Shown here one piece after another: positions 26,694 through 34,656 of a stretch of 61,749 bases of DNA. The DNA is from Sulfurovum riftiae (lineage in GTDB: Bacteria > Campylobacterota > Campylobacteria > Campylobacterales > Sulfurovaceae): the NCBI RefSeq assembly GCF_001595645.1, contig NZ_LNKT01000004.1:1-61749 (forward strand), written 5' to 3'. Made by a program: the position numbers and the translations under genes. The notes under the pieces were generated by a model that was not told where the DNA came from, ran no database searches, and saw nothing but the letters and a program-made list of their open reading frames with translations. Positions within the stretch are counted from its first letter, which is position 1, and each line of letters begins with the position of its first letter.

Positions 26694-27640
26694 GAATACT
26701 CTCTCTTCTTTTCTTTTTCCTCAGCCTGCTTCAGGCCGGTGTATTCTCCGCGAATATCATTCCGGAGGGATTGAATAAAGAGAAACTTGGAATACGGATA
26801 CTCGATCAGAAAGAGCTTTCCTATATGGAAGTGGGGGGCATAAAGTTCTCAGAGATATCGGATCTGGCCTATTACAGGAAGACCCACTCTCTTTTCATGG
26901 TCAGCGATGAGGGGAAACTCTTTGAGTTCAAAGCGGTTTTTACAGACAGGATCGCCAAACTTGTGCCGCTTAGGGCAGGGAAACTACTGAAAAAGAACGG
27001 AAAGAAGTTCAAAAAATGGCGGCGTGACAGTGAAGGAATGACCCTGGATGGGAAGGGCCGGCTGCTGATCTCTTTTGAAGAGAAGGCAAAAATAGGATGG
27101 TTCCACAAGAATTCCGACAAATATGGCAGGCTGATCCGGAAATATACCCTGCCGAAAAAACTGCGGAAGATAAAGAATTACCGAAGCAAGAACAAAAGCC
27201 TTGAGTCATTGGCCTGGCACAAACGGTATGGCATACTGACCGTTGCGGAGTGGCCGCTCAAAAGAGACAATAAAAAACTTCAGACGATCTATGCTCTTTC
27301 GGGAAAAGAGTGGCATTTCAGGGCAGAACCTGAAGGCAACAGTGCCGTCTCAGCCATAGAAGTGATGGATGACGGCAACATCCTCGTACTCGAGCGTTCG
27401 TTCACAGGCTATATGAACCCTTTCATCGTGACATTGAAGAAGGTCTATATCGACCGGTGCAAGAAGGGGCTGTGCCCTGTAAATATCCTGGCGAAGATGA
27501 ACAGTCATGAAGGCTGGGATGTGGATAATTTCGAGGGACTTGCCAGAGTAGGGAAAGACCGTTATGTGGTGGTCAGCGACGACAATGACAACTTTTTCCA
27601 AAAGACACTTTTGATCTATTTTGAGGTAAAAGAGAAATGA
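26690..27640 (+). CDS. Exported esterase-like/phytase-like beta-propeller protein
   Basis: A 316-residue protein with a signal peptide (about 1-20) and a repeat architecture of the phytase-like (esterase-like) family. Typical segments are FSEISDLAYYRKTHSLFMVSD, RDSEGMTLDGKGRLLISFE and VDNFEGLARVGKDRYVVVSD. These are the DxEG and SDD blades of the propeller. The natural substrate is unknown. It overlaps lspA by 4 bp and the PqiA-like gene by 4 bp. Confidence 0.75.
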   Translation: MRILSLLFFFLSLLQAGVFSANIIPEGLNKEKLGIRILDQKELSYMEVGGIKFSEISDLAYYRKTHSLFMVSDEGKLFEFKAVFTDRIAKLVPLRAGKLLKKNGKKFKKWRRDSEGMTLDGKGRLLISFEEKAKIGWFHKNSDKYGRLIRKYTLPKKLRKIKNYRSKNKSLESLAWHKRYGILTVAEWPLKRDNKKLQTIYALSGKEWHFRAEPEGNSAVSAIEVMDDGNILVLERSFTGYMNPFIVTLKKVYIDRCKKGLCPVNILAKMNSHEGWDVDNFEGLARVGKDRYVVVSDDNDNFFQKTLLIYFEVKEK

Positions 27641-28464
27641 AGTATTTTCTGTATGTCGTTATAGCACTGTTGTTGTCTGTAATGCTCCTCTTCGGTACCA
27701 AAGCATACAGCGAAGCCAAAGCCTACGAAGAAGCGACCCGTTCCTTGATCGAAGAGATGAGTGCAGAGAAACTGGCAAAGTTCCAGCTCAAAGAGTTGGC
27801 GGAAACGGTTTCTCTTGGATTCTATAAAAACAAGACCAAAGAGGTGCTTGAAACGCAGAAAAAGAGCCAGCAACTGCATAAGGAACAAAGCCAAAAGTAT
27901 GCACTCTATGCATTGTTCCCCCTGCTGGGGGTACTTGCAAGTTATTTTTTCGTCTCTCTTCGTGCCTTTACCTTCTTTGGGGCAGTCGCTGCGTCGATCA
28001 CTCTTGTTTTTGGCTTGATCACCCCGATTATGATGGTCACTATACATAAGGAGGTGGAGTATCTGGGGGATGTGGTTCTTTCATTCGAGTCCAAAGGGGT
28101 GATCGGATCCATCTCCAAACTCTTTGAGAATGGCGATGCGGTGGTCGCACTGGTCATTCTGCTCTTCTCGGTATTCATTCCACTACTTAAAACGCTCTCC
28201 ATGATGGTCGTATCGGTCTTTAGAGATACCCGTTTCGCCCATGGTATTGTGAAGTTCTTCAAGATGATCGGGAAATGGTCCATGGTCGATGTTTTCGTGG
28301 TAGCGACTTTTCTTGTCTATCTGACGGTCAATAAAGGGGATGTAAGCCGTGCAGAGGTTGAGGTGGGACTTTACTTCTTCCTGGCGTATGTCATCGTCTC
28401 GATGCTTGTAAGCCTGAGTGCGGACAGGATGCTGCACCGTAACGTTATGCAGTATAAGGGTTAA
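27637..28464 (+). CDS. Paraquat-inducible protein A-like membrane protein
   Basis: A 275-residue protein with an N-terminal membrane segment, a periplasmic helical region (about 25-85) and four further membrane helices. The C-terminal part with FSVFIPLLKTLSMM and WSMVDVFVVATFLVY resembles the PqiA domain, which in other bacteria works with MCE proteins in lipid transport across the envelope. No MCE gene is adjacent. It overlaps the preceding gene by 4 bp and is the last of the glmM transcript. Confidence 0.75.
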   Translation: MKYFLYVVIALLLSVMLLFGTKAYSEAKAYEEATRSLIEEMSAEKLAKFQLKELAETVSLGFYKNKTKEVLETQKKSQQLHKEQSQKYALYALFPLLGVLASYFFVSLRAFTFFGAVAASITLVFGLITPIMMVTIHKEVEYLGDVVLSFESKGVIGSISKLFENGDAVVALVILLFSVFIPLLKTLSMMVVSVFRDTRFAHGIVKFFKMIGKWSMVDVFVVATFLVYLTVNKGDVSRAEVEVGLYFFLAYVIVSMLVSLSADRMLHRNVMQYKG

Positions 28465-28730
28465 ATCACCATATCCACGTCATCATGATCCTGGAAGCAT
28501 TTGAAGAGTCTGTCTCTCTCCTCCTGGCTTTCGACGATGCAGGATGTATTGTAGGTATGGAATTTTCCGGTTCTTGAACTGTTGCCTATGGAGCAGAGAT
28601 GTTCCTTCTCTCCCATTACCTCTTTTATACAGGCCTTGAGACTCTCTTTATCGCGTCCGATGATCTTGAAGCCCCAGTTGGTGGGGTATTCTATTTTCGG
28701 CTTTTCCTGTGTATTTTTGTCTAATATCAT
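28461..28730 (-). CDS. DUF493-family small protein
   Basis: An 89-residue cytoplasmic protein resembling the DUF493/YbeD family: IEYPTNWGFKIIGRD at the front and a central RTGKFHTYNTSCIV segment. The fold is a small ACT-like domain in structures of relatives, and its function is uncertain. The stop overlaps the PqiA-like gene on the opposite strand by 4 bp. AGGAACAAC before the ATG gives a ribosome-binding site, and a small palindrome lies just upstream (28744-28759). Confidence 0.8.
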   Translation of the reverse strand: MILDKNTQEKPKIEYPTNWGFKIIGRDKESLKACIKEVMGEKEHLCSIGNSSRTGKFHTYNTSCIVESQEERDRLFKCFQDHDDVDMVI

Positions 28731-28743
28731 GGTTGTTCCTTCT

Positions 28744-28759
28744 GGTCGGTGAACCGACC
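28744..28759. repeat. GGTCGGT/ACCGACC palindrome
   Basis: GGTCGGT GA ACCGACC is a perfect 7-bp-arm hairpin flanked by TCT and CTATG. The reverse complement matches the left arm of the element at 432-503 (TAGGGTCGG...ACCGACCAGA). It lies 14 bp upstream of the DUF493 start, so it could end up in that mRNA leader. Confidence 0.7.
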
Positions 28760-28809
28760 CTATGTTTTTACATTATGGTAGCTTAAGAGAGGACGAAAAC
28801 AATGCGACT

Positions 28810-29289
28810 TTAGTTGCTTTCTCTTTTGAAGTCACCTGATTTTCCGCCACTCTTTCTCTCAAGCTGAACATTTCTGATGACCATCCCTTTGTCTATGGCC
28901 TTGAGCATATCATAGATGGTAAGCAGTCCCACGCTCACACCGGTGAGTGCTTCCATCTCCACACCTGTCTGTCCGTTGAGTTTGGCCGTCACCGTCAGTT
29001 TGAAACCGGGAAGTTCTGGAAGTTCCTCGATATCTGTTTTGACGGAGGTAAGCATTAAGGGGTGGCACATCGGAATGAGTGTACTGGTCTGCTTTGTTCC
29101 CTGGATGGCAGCAATGACCGCAGTCTGAAGTACCGGTCCTTTTTTGGCCGTGTTGGCAACGACAGCATCGAATGCCTCCTGGCCTACTTCGATGATACCG
29201 CTGGCCGTGGCGATACGGGTGGTATTGTCCTTGTCTGATACATCGACCATCTTTGGTTTGTTCTGTTCATCCAGGTGTGTAAGGTTCAC
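28810..29289 (-). CDS. moaC: Cyclic pyranopterin monophosphate synthase
   Basis: A 159-residue MoaC enzyme of molybdenum-cofactor biosynthesis. It converts the MoaA product to cyclic pyranopterin monophosphate. The conserved [30 protein letters not shown] and C-terminal [10 protein letters not shown] are all intact. It supplies the cofactor needed by enzymes such as SoxC. It is transcribed leftward from the promoter region it shares with the divergent recombinase-like gene. Confidence 0.97.
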   Translation of the reverse strand: MNLTHLDEQNKPKMVDVSDKDNTTRIATASGIIEVGQEAFDAVVANTAKKGPVLQTAVIAAIQGTKQTSTLIPMCHPLMLTSVKTDIEELPELPGFKLTVTAKLNGQTGVEMEALTGVSVGLLTIYDMLKAIDKGMVIRNVQLERKSGGKSGDFKRESN

Positions 29290-29360
29290 AGCACTTCCTT
29301 CAATTTTTTGTGTATTTTAGCATAGCACTACTTCTATGTAAAGCAGAAGAGAGAAGTATA

Positions 29361-29410
29361 GTGTGACGTAGATAAGATCAAAATGACGAAAAAAACAATA
29401 AAATGACGAA
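29361..29410 (+). promoter_or_regulatory. Three TGACG boxes at 20-bp spacing (candidate operator)
   Basis: TGACG occurs at 29364-29368, 29384-29388 and 29404-29408, exactly 20 bp apart (two helical turns). The second and third boxes share AAATGACGAA, and the first is GTGTGACGTA. They lie directly upstream of the -35 box at 29427. This is the pattern of direct repeats bound by a regulator on one face of DNA, perhaps the HTH protein encoded just downstream. Confidence 0.6.
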
Positions 29411-29426
29411 GATATATTAAAATCAC

Positions 29427-29455
29427 TTGACTTTAATCATCAATTGGGCTAAAAT
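29427..29455 (+). promoter_or_regulatory. Sigma70 promoter of the recombinase-like gene-ccoG operon
   Basis: TTGACT (29427-29432) and TAAAAT (29450-29455) are separated by exactly 17 bp. The start codon follows 23 bp after the -10 box with AAAGGAG before it. This is the clearest two-box promoter in the window. Confidence 0.7.
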
Positions 29456-29478
29456 ACACCAAATGATAAAGGAGCAGT

Positions 29479-30165
29479 ATGACTTATGCATATTTAAGAC
29501 AGATGCCTGACAATGCAAATTTGTCAGACCAGCAGCGTAATATTCTCTCGTTTTCATTGACTCATGGTATGGAGATCGATAAAGAGGTGATAGAATACTC
29601 CACCAAGAATCATCCCATAGAGGAGAGGAAACAGTTCGAAGAGTTTCTCCAGTCTATGTCGGATGGCGATACATTGGTGGTAGATACACTTTCGGTACTC
29701 AGTGACAGGGCGGAAGAGATGATCAAGGTATTCAACTGTATGTTGAGCCGTGATATTGAACTCTATGTTGCCAGCCAGCATCTGCATATCACCAAAAGTA
29801 CACCGATTGTCAAGATCTTCCCTCTTTTGAATGACCTGCGTGAGGCACAGAAAGCAAGATCGAATCAGATAGGACGTCCCAAAGGAAGCAGATCTTCCTC
29901 GAAGTTCGATGTCTATCAGGCACAGATCATTTCTCTTCTCAGAGAAGGGATGAATGTGAGTGCGATCGCCAGAGAGCTTGGTGTCAGCCGCAGCTCTTTG
30001 AAAGACTATATTGAGTCAAGAGGCATTAGAGAATTGGTAGAGGGTTCCTGGATGGAGATCAATTCACCTGAACAGGTTCCGGGTGTGGACAATACTGTAT
30101 TGATCTGTCCTTTTGAACAGGAAAAAGAAGCAGAAGAAAAACAACAAACAGAAAGGATATCATAA
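29479..30165 (+). CDS. Serine-recombinase-derived HTH protein, catalytic residues absent
   Basis: A 228-residue protein shaped like a DNA invertase/resolvase: an N-terminal resolvase-like domain (1-130), a GRPKGS linker, and a Hin-type helix-turn-helix (ISLLREGMNVSAIARELGVS). The catalytic serine is missing: the canonical YxRVS is YLRQM here (M9). The active-site arginines of the usual RLDRLGR region are also replaced (DTLSVLSDR). It is therefore probably a DNA-binding regulator rather than a recombinase. A Glu/Lys-rich tail (about 210-228) is added. It overlaps ccoG by one base, and three TGACG boxes precede its promoter, so autoregulation and control of ccoG are plausible. Confidence 0.75.
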   Translation: MTYAYLRQMPDNANLSDQQRNILSFSLTHGMEIDKEVIEYSTKNHPIEERKQFEEFLQSMSDGDTLVVDTLSVLSDRAEEMIKVFNCMLSRDIELYVASQHLHITKSTPIVKIFPLLNDLREAQKARSNQIGRPKGSRSSSKFDVYQAQIISLLREGMNVSAIARELGVSRSSLKDYIESRGIRELVEGSWMEINSPEQVPGVDNTVLICPFEQEKEAEEKQQTERIS

Positions 30166-31628
30166 TGGAAGCCGTAGTACAAAATGAAGAAGTAGAAAAA
30201 AAGCCGAAGAAGAATCAGGCGAAAGAGTATTTGAAAGGGTGGGTACCGTACCGTATCAAACGTTACTGGGCCTATGTTGTAGCTACCATCATTGCTTTGG
30301 TCATGCCGTGGATCACGATCAACGGGAACCATCTTTTCCTGTTGAGTTTCGACCATAAGAAGCTGCACCTTGCCGGTGTCGCTTTCGATATGCAGGAATT
30401 GTACCTGATGCCGTTCCTGCTGATGCTGCTTTTCCTGGGAATCTTCGCGGTCACCGCTGTTGGTGGTAGAGCCTGGTGTGGTTGGGCCTGTCCCCAGACG
30501 ATCTTCCGTGTCATTTACAGAGACCTGATTGAGACAAAACTGCTTGGGTTGAGAAAACGTATCAAGAACAAGCAGAAAGAGCCTGATATGAGCAAGCCTG
30601 AGAACCAGGTCAAGAAAGTGATCGCGATCCTGCTCTGGTCCATTCTTGCATTCATCGCGGCGGCGGATTTTCTTTGGTTCTTTGTCCCGCCGAATGAGTT
30701 CTTCCAGTATATCCAGAATCCGGGTGAACATATGATGCTTGTGGGAATGCTGGTAGGGATTGCACTTTTTATTATCGTGGATGTGGTCTTCATCAAAGAG
30801 GATTTTTGTATCTATATCTGTCCTTACAGCCGTGTACAGTCCGTACTCTATGACGACGATACGATCATGGCGATCTACGATCCGCATCGCGGGGGTGAGA
30901 TCTATGAAGGGCACGGGAACGAAAGACATAAAGTGTTCAGCAAGACCAAGGATCTTCTTGCTGCAGATCCGAATGCAGAGTGTACGACCTGCGAGAGCTG
31001 TGTAACGGTCTGTCCGACCCATATCGATATCCGTAAAGGGTTGCAGCTTGAGTGTATCAACTGTCTCGAGTGTGTCGATGCCTGTACCACGGTCATGGGT
31101 GCATTGGGTAAACCTTCTCTTGTCAAGTGGTCAAGTGAGAATGAGGTCATTTACCAGAAAGGGAAAACGAACTATTTCAGACCGAAGGTCATTGCATACT
31201 TCACTGTGCTTGCCCTTGTTCTGATAGCCCTTTTTACGATGGGAAGCAAAAAAGAGCATATGCTGCTCAATGTGAACAAGACGACCAGACTCTACAAGAT
31301 ACTTGACCATGGGGTGGTTGAGAATGACTATGTCTTCCTATTCGCCAATACGGACAGCAAGAAGCATACCTATACCTTTGAGATCGTAGGAGACCTGAAA
31401 GACAAACTTGAAATCGTCAGACCGAAAGAGCCGTTCAGTATTGCGGCGGGTAAAAAGCGTAAAAAAGTGGTGGTGCTCAGAACCAAAGAGAAGTTGGCGA
31501 ATGATACCCGCAAAGATGTACCGATCCCTGTGACCATCAGAGCATATGCTGTGGATGACAAAGAGAAGATCGTGGTCGAGAGACATACGGTATTCGTCTA
31601 TCCTCGTGCCGACCTGATAAAGAAGTAA
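30165..31628 (+). CDS. ccoG: Cytochrome c oxidase accessory protein CcoG
   Basis: A 487-residue membrane iron-sulfur protein related to RdxA/FixG, needed for maturation of cbb3-type oxidases (copper reduction during insertion in studied systems). It has several membrane helices, the GWACPQTIFR motif, and a two-cluster ferredoxin region with CTTCESCVTVCPTH and CINCLECVDAC. The C-terminal domain is Ig-like. The ATG overlaps the previous stop by one base. The oxidase genes themselves are not in the window. Confidence 0.93.
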   Translation: MEAVVQNEEVEKKPKKNQAKEYLKGWVPYRIKRYWAYVVATIIALVMPWITINGNHLFLLSFDHKKLHLAGVAFDMQELYLMPFLLMLLFLGIFAVTAVGGRAWCGWACPQTIFRVIYRDLIETKLLGLRKRIKNKQKEPDMSKPENQVKKVIAILLWSILAFIAAADFLWFFVPPNEFFQYIQNPGEHMMLVGMLVGIALFIIVDVVFIKEDFCIYICPYSRVQSVLYDDDTIMAIYDPHRGGEIYEGHGNERHKVFSKTKDLLAADPNAECTTCESCVTVCPTHIDIRKGLQLECINCLECVDACTTVMGALGKPSLVKWSSENEVIYQKGKTNYFRPKVIAYFTVLALVLIALFTMGSKKEHMLLNVNKTTRLYKILDHGVVENDYVFLFANTDSKKHTYTFEIVGDLKDKLEIVRPKEPFSIAAGKKRKKVVVLRTKEKLANDTRKDVPIPVTIRAYAVDDKEKIVVERHTVFVYPRADLIKK

Positions 31629-31638
31629 GGAAGTATCC

Positions 31639-31827
31639 ATGAGAAATATAGAACCGACACTTGATAGGATTGAAGACTATGACGGGAAAGAGAGCAGGGA
31701 GAAGCGGTTGACCATATGGATCGTCGTCCTCTCCGGACTGCTCATAGGTGCGATCTATGATGTGATCCAGTCCAACAGCAGTGTGAGTGATGCTATAGAT
31801 ACGAACACGAAAATAATCAAGTATTAG
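31639..31827 (+). CDS. Small single-span membrane protein
   Basis: A 62-residue protein with a charged N-terminus and one membrane helix (about 24-42, LTIWIVVLSGLLIGAIYDVI). No family is recognised. It begins 10 bp after ccoG with GGAAG before the ATG and ends 10 bp before the SQR-like gene. It is thus part of the same transcript and may act in oxidase or quinone-linked electron transfer, by position only. Confidence 0.65.
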   Translation: MRNIEPTLDRIEDYDGKESREKRLTIWIVVLSGLLIGAIYDVIQSNSSVSDAIDTNTKIIKY

Positions 31828-31837
31828 AAGGAGCAAA

Positions 31838-33010
31838 GTGATGAAGAAAGTATTGGTACTGGGTGGCGGATTTGCCGGTGTTGAGGCAGCCATCTATTTA
31901 CGGAAACAGGAACTTGAAGTGACTCTCGTAAGCGACAGGGACTTTTTTTACATTTATCCCACCTCTATCTGGATCCCGACGGGTGAAGCAACGATGGAAG
32001 ATGTCTCTGTACCGCTGGATGAACTGGCATTTGCACACGGCTTTGAACTCATTGTCGATCCGGTCACGGCACTGGATGCAAAAGCAAAACATGTGACCCT
32101 GCAGAGTGGCCGTGTACTTGATGAGTATGAGTACATCGTTGTTGCACTGGGCCAGGAGAAGATCAAGCTCAAGGGGATAGAGAACACCCTTTCTATCTGT
32201 GGCCAACCGGAAGAGGCGACGGCCCTGTATGAGAAGCTGGATGCCCTGGTACAAAAAGGAAGCGGGAAGATTGCTATGGGATTTGGCGGGAACCCGAAGG
32301 ACAGTTCCGCAGTACGCGGAGGACCGGCATTTGAAGTGCTTTTCAATGTCGACACCTACCTGAAAAGCAAAGGGATCCGTGACAACTTCGAACTGACATT
32401 CTTCGCACCGATGGAGAAGCCCGGACAGAAGATGGGTGACAAAGCACTGGTAATGATGGACAAGATGTTCAAGATGACCAATATCAATAAAAAGGTGGGT
32501 GTAAAGATCACGGCATTTGAAGAGGATGGTATCAGCTTTGAAGACGGCACAAAACTGGAGTCCGACCTGACGATGTTCATCTCTGCGGGGACCGGACACA
32601 GTATCATCGCCGAGTCCGGTCTGCCTCTGAGCGATGCCGGTTTTGTCGTCACGAACGAATACAATGAGATTGAAGGTTTCGAAGGTATCTATGTGATCGG
32701 TGATTCAGTCTCTCTGATGGGTCCGGAGTGGAGAGCCAAACAGGGGCATGTGGCTGAAGTGATGGCACGTAATGTCGCCTACAATATCTTTCAGCATATG
32801 CAGAACATCGATTCGAAGCAGAGTTATATGGAGCATCTCAACATTCTTTGTGTGATGGATACGGGTAACGGTGCTGCATTTGTTTACAGGGACAACAAAG
32901 GGGGCAAGATGATACCTATGCCGCTGGTGGGCCACTGGATGAAAAAAGGCTGGGGTTGGTATTGCCGAAACTCCAAACTTGGGAAGATCCCAAGATTGCC
33001 TGGAATGTGA
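31838..33010 (+). CDS. SQR/NDH-2-like FAD oxidoreductase lacking the central SQR cysteine
   Basis: A 390-residue FAD protein (KVLVLGGGFAGVEA at the start; FEGIYVIGDSVSL near 281). It has no signal peptide and probably binds the inner face of the membrane through its C-terminus (LVGHWMKKGWGWYCRN). Of the three cysteines typical of SQRs, counterparts of the first (C121) and last (C338) seem present. The central one is missing: GGNPKDSSAVRGGP stands where KCGG is expected. It may be an NADH or other quinone reductase, or a divergent SQR. It lies downstream of ccoG and the small membrane protein. AGGAGCAAAG precedes the ATG. Confidence 0.7.
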   Translation: MMKKVLVLGGGFAGVEAAIYLRKQELEVTLVSDRDFFYIYPTSIWIPTGEATMEDVSVPLDELAFAHGFELIVDPVTALDAKAKHVTLQSGRVLDEYEYIVVALGQEKIKLKGIENTLSICGQPEEATALYEKLDALVQKGSGKIAMGFGGNPKDSSAVRGGPAFEVLFNVDTYLKSKGIRDNFELTFFAPMEKPGQKMGDKALVMMDKMFKMTNINKKVGVKITAFEEDGISFEDGTKLESDLTMFISAGTGHSIIAESGLPLSDAGFVVTNEYNEIEGFEGIYVIGDSVSLMGPEWRAKQGHVAEVMARNVAYNIFQHMQNIDSKQSYMEHLNILCVMDTGNGAAFVYRDNKGGKMIPMPLVGHWMKKGWGWYCRNSKLGKIPRLPGM

Positions 33011-33021
33011 GACCCGTTAAG

Positions 33022-33081
33022 CAAATGACACCTGCGTGTCATTTGTAGGGTCGAAACCGGAGCGGTGGAGCAAAGCGACCC
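33022..33081. repeat. Intergenic double hairpin after the SQR-like gene
   Basis: CAAATGACAC CTGC GTGTCATTTG is a perfect 10-bp stem at 33022-33045. It is followed by TAGGGTCG at 33046-33053, whose GGGTCG pairs with CGACCC at 33076-33081. The TGTAGGGTCG word is shared with the repeat at 432-503. The first stem could also end transcription of the ccoG operon, but no T run follows. Confidence 0.65.
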
Positions 33082-33146
33082 GCGAAGGCAGAGGAGAAGT
33101 AACAACGTAAATTAATGTCTCAGGACAACGAAAAGGAATAGAAAAA

Positions 33147-33539
33147 GTGAAGCAAATAACAGTCATGGAAAAATATCCTGTCTACACACTGGAGATAGGA
33201 AAAGAGGAAACAGATTATAAAAGTATAGATGAGATATTCTCCTATCTCAAGTCACAGATCGAAGCACATCCTATTGCTACCTATATAGGAGAGTTCGACC
33301 ACTATGCGCATACAAAGTCGCTTGAAGTCGGTGAGATCAATGAAGATATCCTTGCAGCAAAGAACCTGATCTGCTGTTTCGGGAAAGTGCTGCCAAAACC
33401 CGAAGTACTCGCCGTACGCCCGCGTTCCATAGGGGTTGCGGAGAAAGCAGGGAGTTTTGTGATCAGCTTCCTCGAAGCGCCCAATGCCGGTGCGAACAAA
33501 GATATGGAAGCGTGGGTCAAAGGGCTTCTTAACAAATAA
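33147..33539 (+). CDS. Conserved hypothetical protein (130 aa)
   Basis: A 130-residue cytoplasmic protein without signal peptide. It appears well folded (alternating strands and helices, two adjacent cysteines in LICCFGKVLP), but I do not recognise a named family. GTG at 33147 follows AAAGGA; an ATG at 33165 (MEKYPV) is an alternative start. It abuts the next gene directly (stop and start adjoin at 33539-33540). It follows the hairpin at 33022-33081, so it may have its own promoter. Confidence 0.68.
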   Translation: MKQITVMEKYPVYTLEIGKEETDYKSIDEIFSYLKSQIEAHPIATYIGEFDHYAHTKSLEVGEINEDILAAKNLICCFGKVLPKPEVLAVRPRSIGVAEKAGSFVISFLEAPNAGANKDMEAWVKGLLNK

Positions 33540-33965
33540 ATGAGTACCTTTTTCATACGTCTGCTCCTTCTCTCTTTGCTTCTCGACGGATGTGAAGAGA
33601 CATTCCCCGTATACCAGAGTTACTGTCAAAAGAGTAAAACAGACTTTCCCTCCTGTCTGCATTATATGGTAGAGGCACCTGTAGAGAAGGAGCGTATCGA
33701 AAAAGCCTTCGGACTTCCCAATGATCCCTCCTGCCCCTATACCGTGAGTCTTACCAAATACTGCGTGGGGAAATGCACCAATCCCTATGTAAAAAGTGTC
33801 GGAGGTGACTTTAACGGATATGTTCGAATAGAAGTCAAAAAAGGTTTCAAGTGTTACTATAAGATACAGTCAGATTATAAAAACAGCATGAAAGCGGCAT
33901 TTGAGAGGGTATTGAAAGCGGTTGAAAAAGAGCATAAAAGTCCCGAAAACGCAAAAAAAATCTAA
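33540..33965 (+). CDS. Cysteine-rich putative lipoprotein
   Basis: A 141-residue protein with a short signal ending LLLDGC, a lipobox-like sequence with the cysteine near residue 18. The mature part has at least six further cysteines (YCQKSK, PSCLHY, PSCPYT, KYCVGKC, FKCYYK), suggesting disulfides in the periplasm. No known family is recognised. It starts immediately after the preceding stop. Its 3' end leads into the tpx promoter region. Confidence 0.65.
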   Translation: MSTFFIRLLLLSLLLDGCEETFPVYQSYCQKSKTDFPSCLHYMVEAPVEKERIEKAFGLPNDPSCPYTVSLTKYCVGKCTNPYVKSVGGDFNGYVRIEVKKGFKCYYKIQSDYKNSMKAAFERVLKAVEKEHKSPENAKKI

Positions 33966-33993
33966 TTAAGACTAAATTTATCCTAATTAAGTC
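33962..33993 (+). promoter_or_regulatory. Direct repeats CTAATTAAG(A/T)C upstream of tpx
   Basis: CTAATTAAGAC at 33962-33972 and CTAATTAAGTC at 33983-33993 are 21 bp apart, two helical turns, on the same face of DNA. A -10 box CATAAT lies at 33992-33997, and the tpx ATG is at 34030. A third, partial ATTAATTAAA lies near 34011-34020. This fits a binding site for a peroxide-responsive regulator, inferred only. Confidence 0.45.
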
Positions 33994-34029
33994 ATAATAC
34001 GTGTATCAAAATTAATTAAAGGATATTAA

Positions 34030-34551
34030 ATGGCAACAGTAACATTTAAAAACGACATCGTATGTAACCTCTCAGGAAATGAAATCAATGTAGGTGATAC
34101 AGCACCGGTAGTAACAGTAGTAAACTGTAACCCAATGCTCCAGGATGAGCAGGTAGGCGGAGAAGGTAAAGTGCAGCTTGTAGTAGCAGTTCCTTCACTT
34201 GACACAGGTGTATGTGATGCAGAAACAAGAAGATTCAACACAGAAGCAGCGTCTCTTGACGGTGTAGAGGTGATCACAGTCTCTATGGACCTTCCATTTG
34301 CAGCAGCAAGATGGTGTGGTGCAGCCGGTATCGAAAACATCAAAGTATGTTCAGATTTCAGAAACAGAGACTTCGCTAACGCTTACGGTGTACTTTTGGC
34401 AGACGGACCACTCGCAGGTGTACTTGCAAGAGTGATCTTTGTGATCGGTAAAGACGGTAAAGTAACGTACAAGCAGGTTGTACCTGAAATTACAGAAGAG
34501 CCGAACTACGAAGAAGCACTTGAAGCTGCAAAAGCTGCTGCGAACGCGTAA
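34030..34551 (+). CDS. tpx: Thiol peroxidase (Tpx-type peroxiredoxin)
   Basis: A 173-residue atypical 2-Cys peroxiredoxin reducing hydrogen peroxide and alkyl peroxides. The peroxidatic cysteine C62 is in PSLDTGVCDAETRRF and the resolving cysteine C96 in ARWCGAAG, at the standard Tpx spacing. Length is normal. It is probably periplasmic or cytoplasmic (no signal peptide seen). AAAGGATATTAA precedes the ATG. It is strongly biased in codon use compared with its neighbours, consistent with high expression. Confidence 0.95.
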   Translation: MATVTFKNDIVCNLSGNEINVGDTAPVVTVVNCNPMLQDEQVGGEGKVQLVVAVPSLDTGVCDAETRRFNTEAASLDGVEVITVSMDLPFAAARWCGAAGIENIKVCSDFRNRDFANAYGVLLADGPLAGVLARVIFVIGKDGKVTYKQVVPEITEEPNYEEALEAAKAAANA

Positions 34552-34559
34552 GTTTTTTT

Positions 34560-34580
34560 CAAAGCCCCTCCCGGGCTTTG
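34560..34580 (+). terminator. GC-rich hairpin after tpx
   Basis: CAAAGCCC CTCCC GGGCTTTG is a perfect 8-bp stem 8 bp after the tpx stop. The T run lies on the 5' side rather than the 3' side, so it is not a textbook terminator for this strand. Confidence 0.5.
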
Positions 34581-34656
34581 AACCCTGATACCTCTCTTTT
34601 TTCAAAACTCCCTTTTTCACCTTTTTATTTTTCTCTATTTTTGTTACAATCGCTTT

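Noticed and set aside
29479-30165. Active DNA invertase or mobile element
   Set aside because: The catalytic serine and arginines of the serine recombinase site are absent, and no inverted repeats of a recombination site were seen nearby.
30006-31022. Long minus-strand open frame (338 codons)
   Set aside because: Shadow of ccoG and the recombinase-like gene; rich in residues typical of antisense translation (His, Arg, Asp runs) and no domain.
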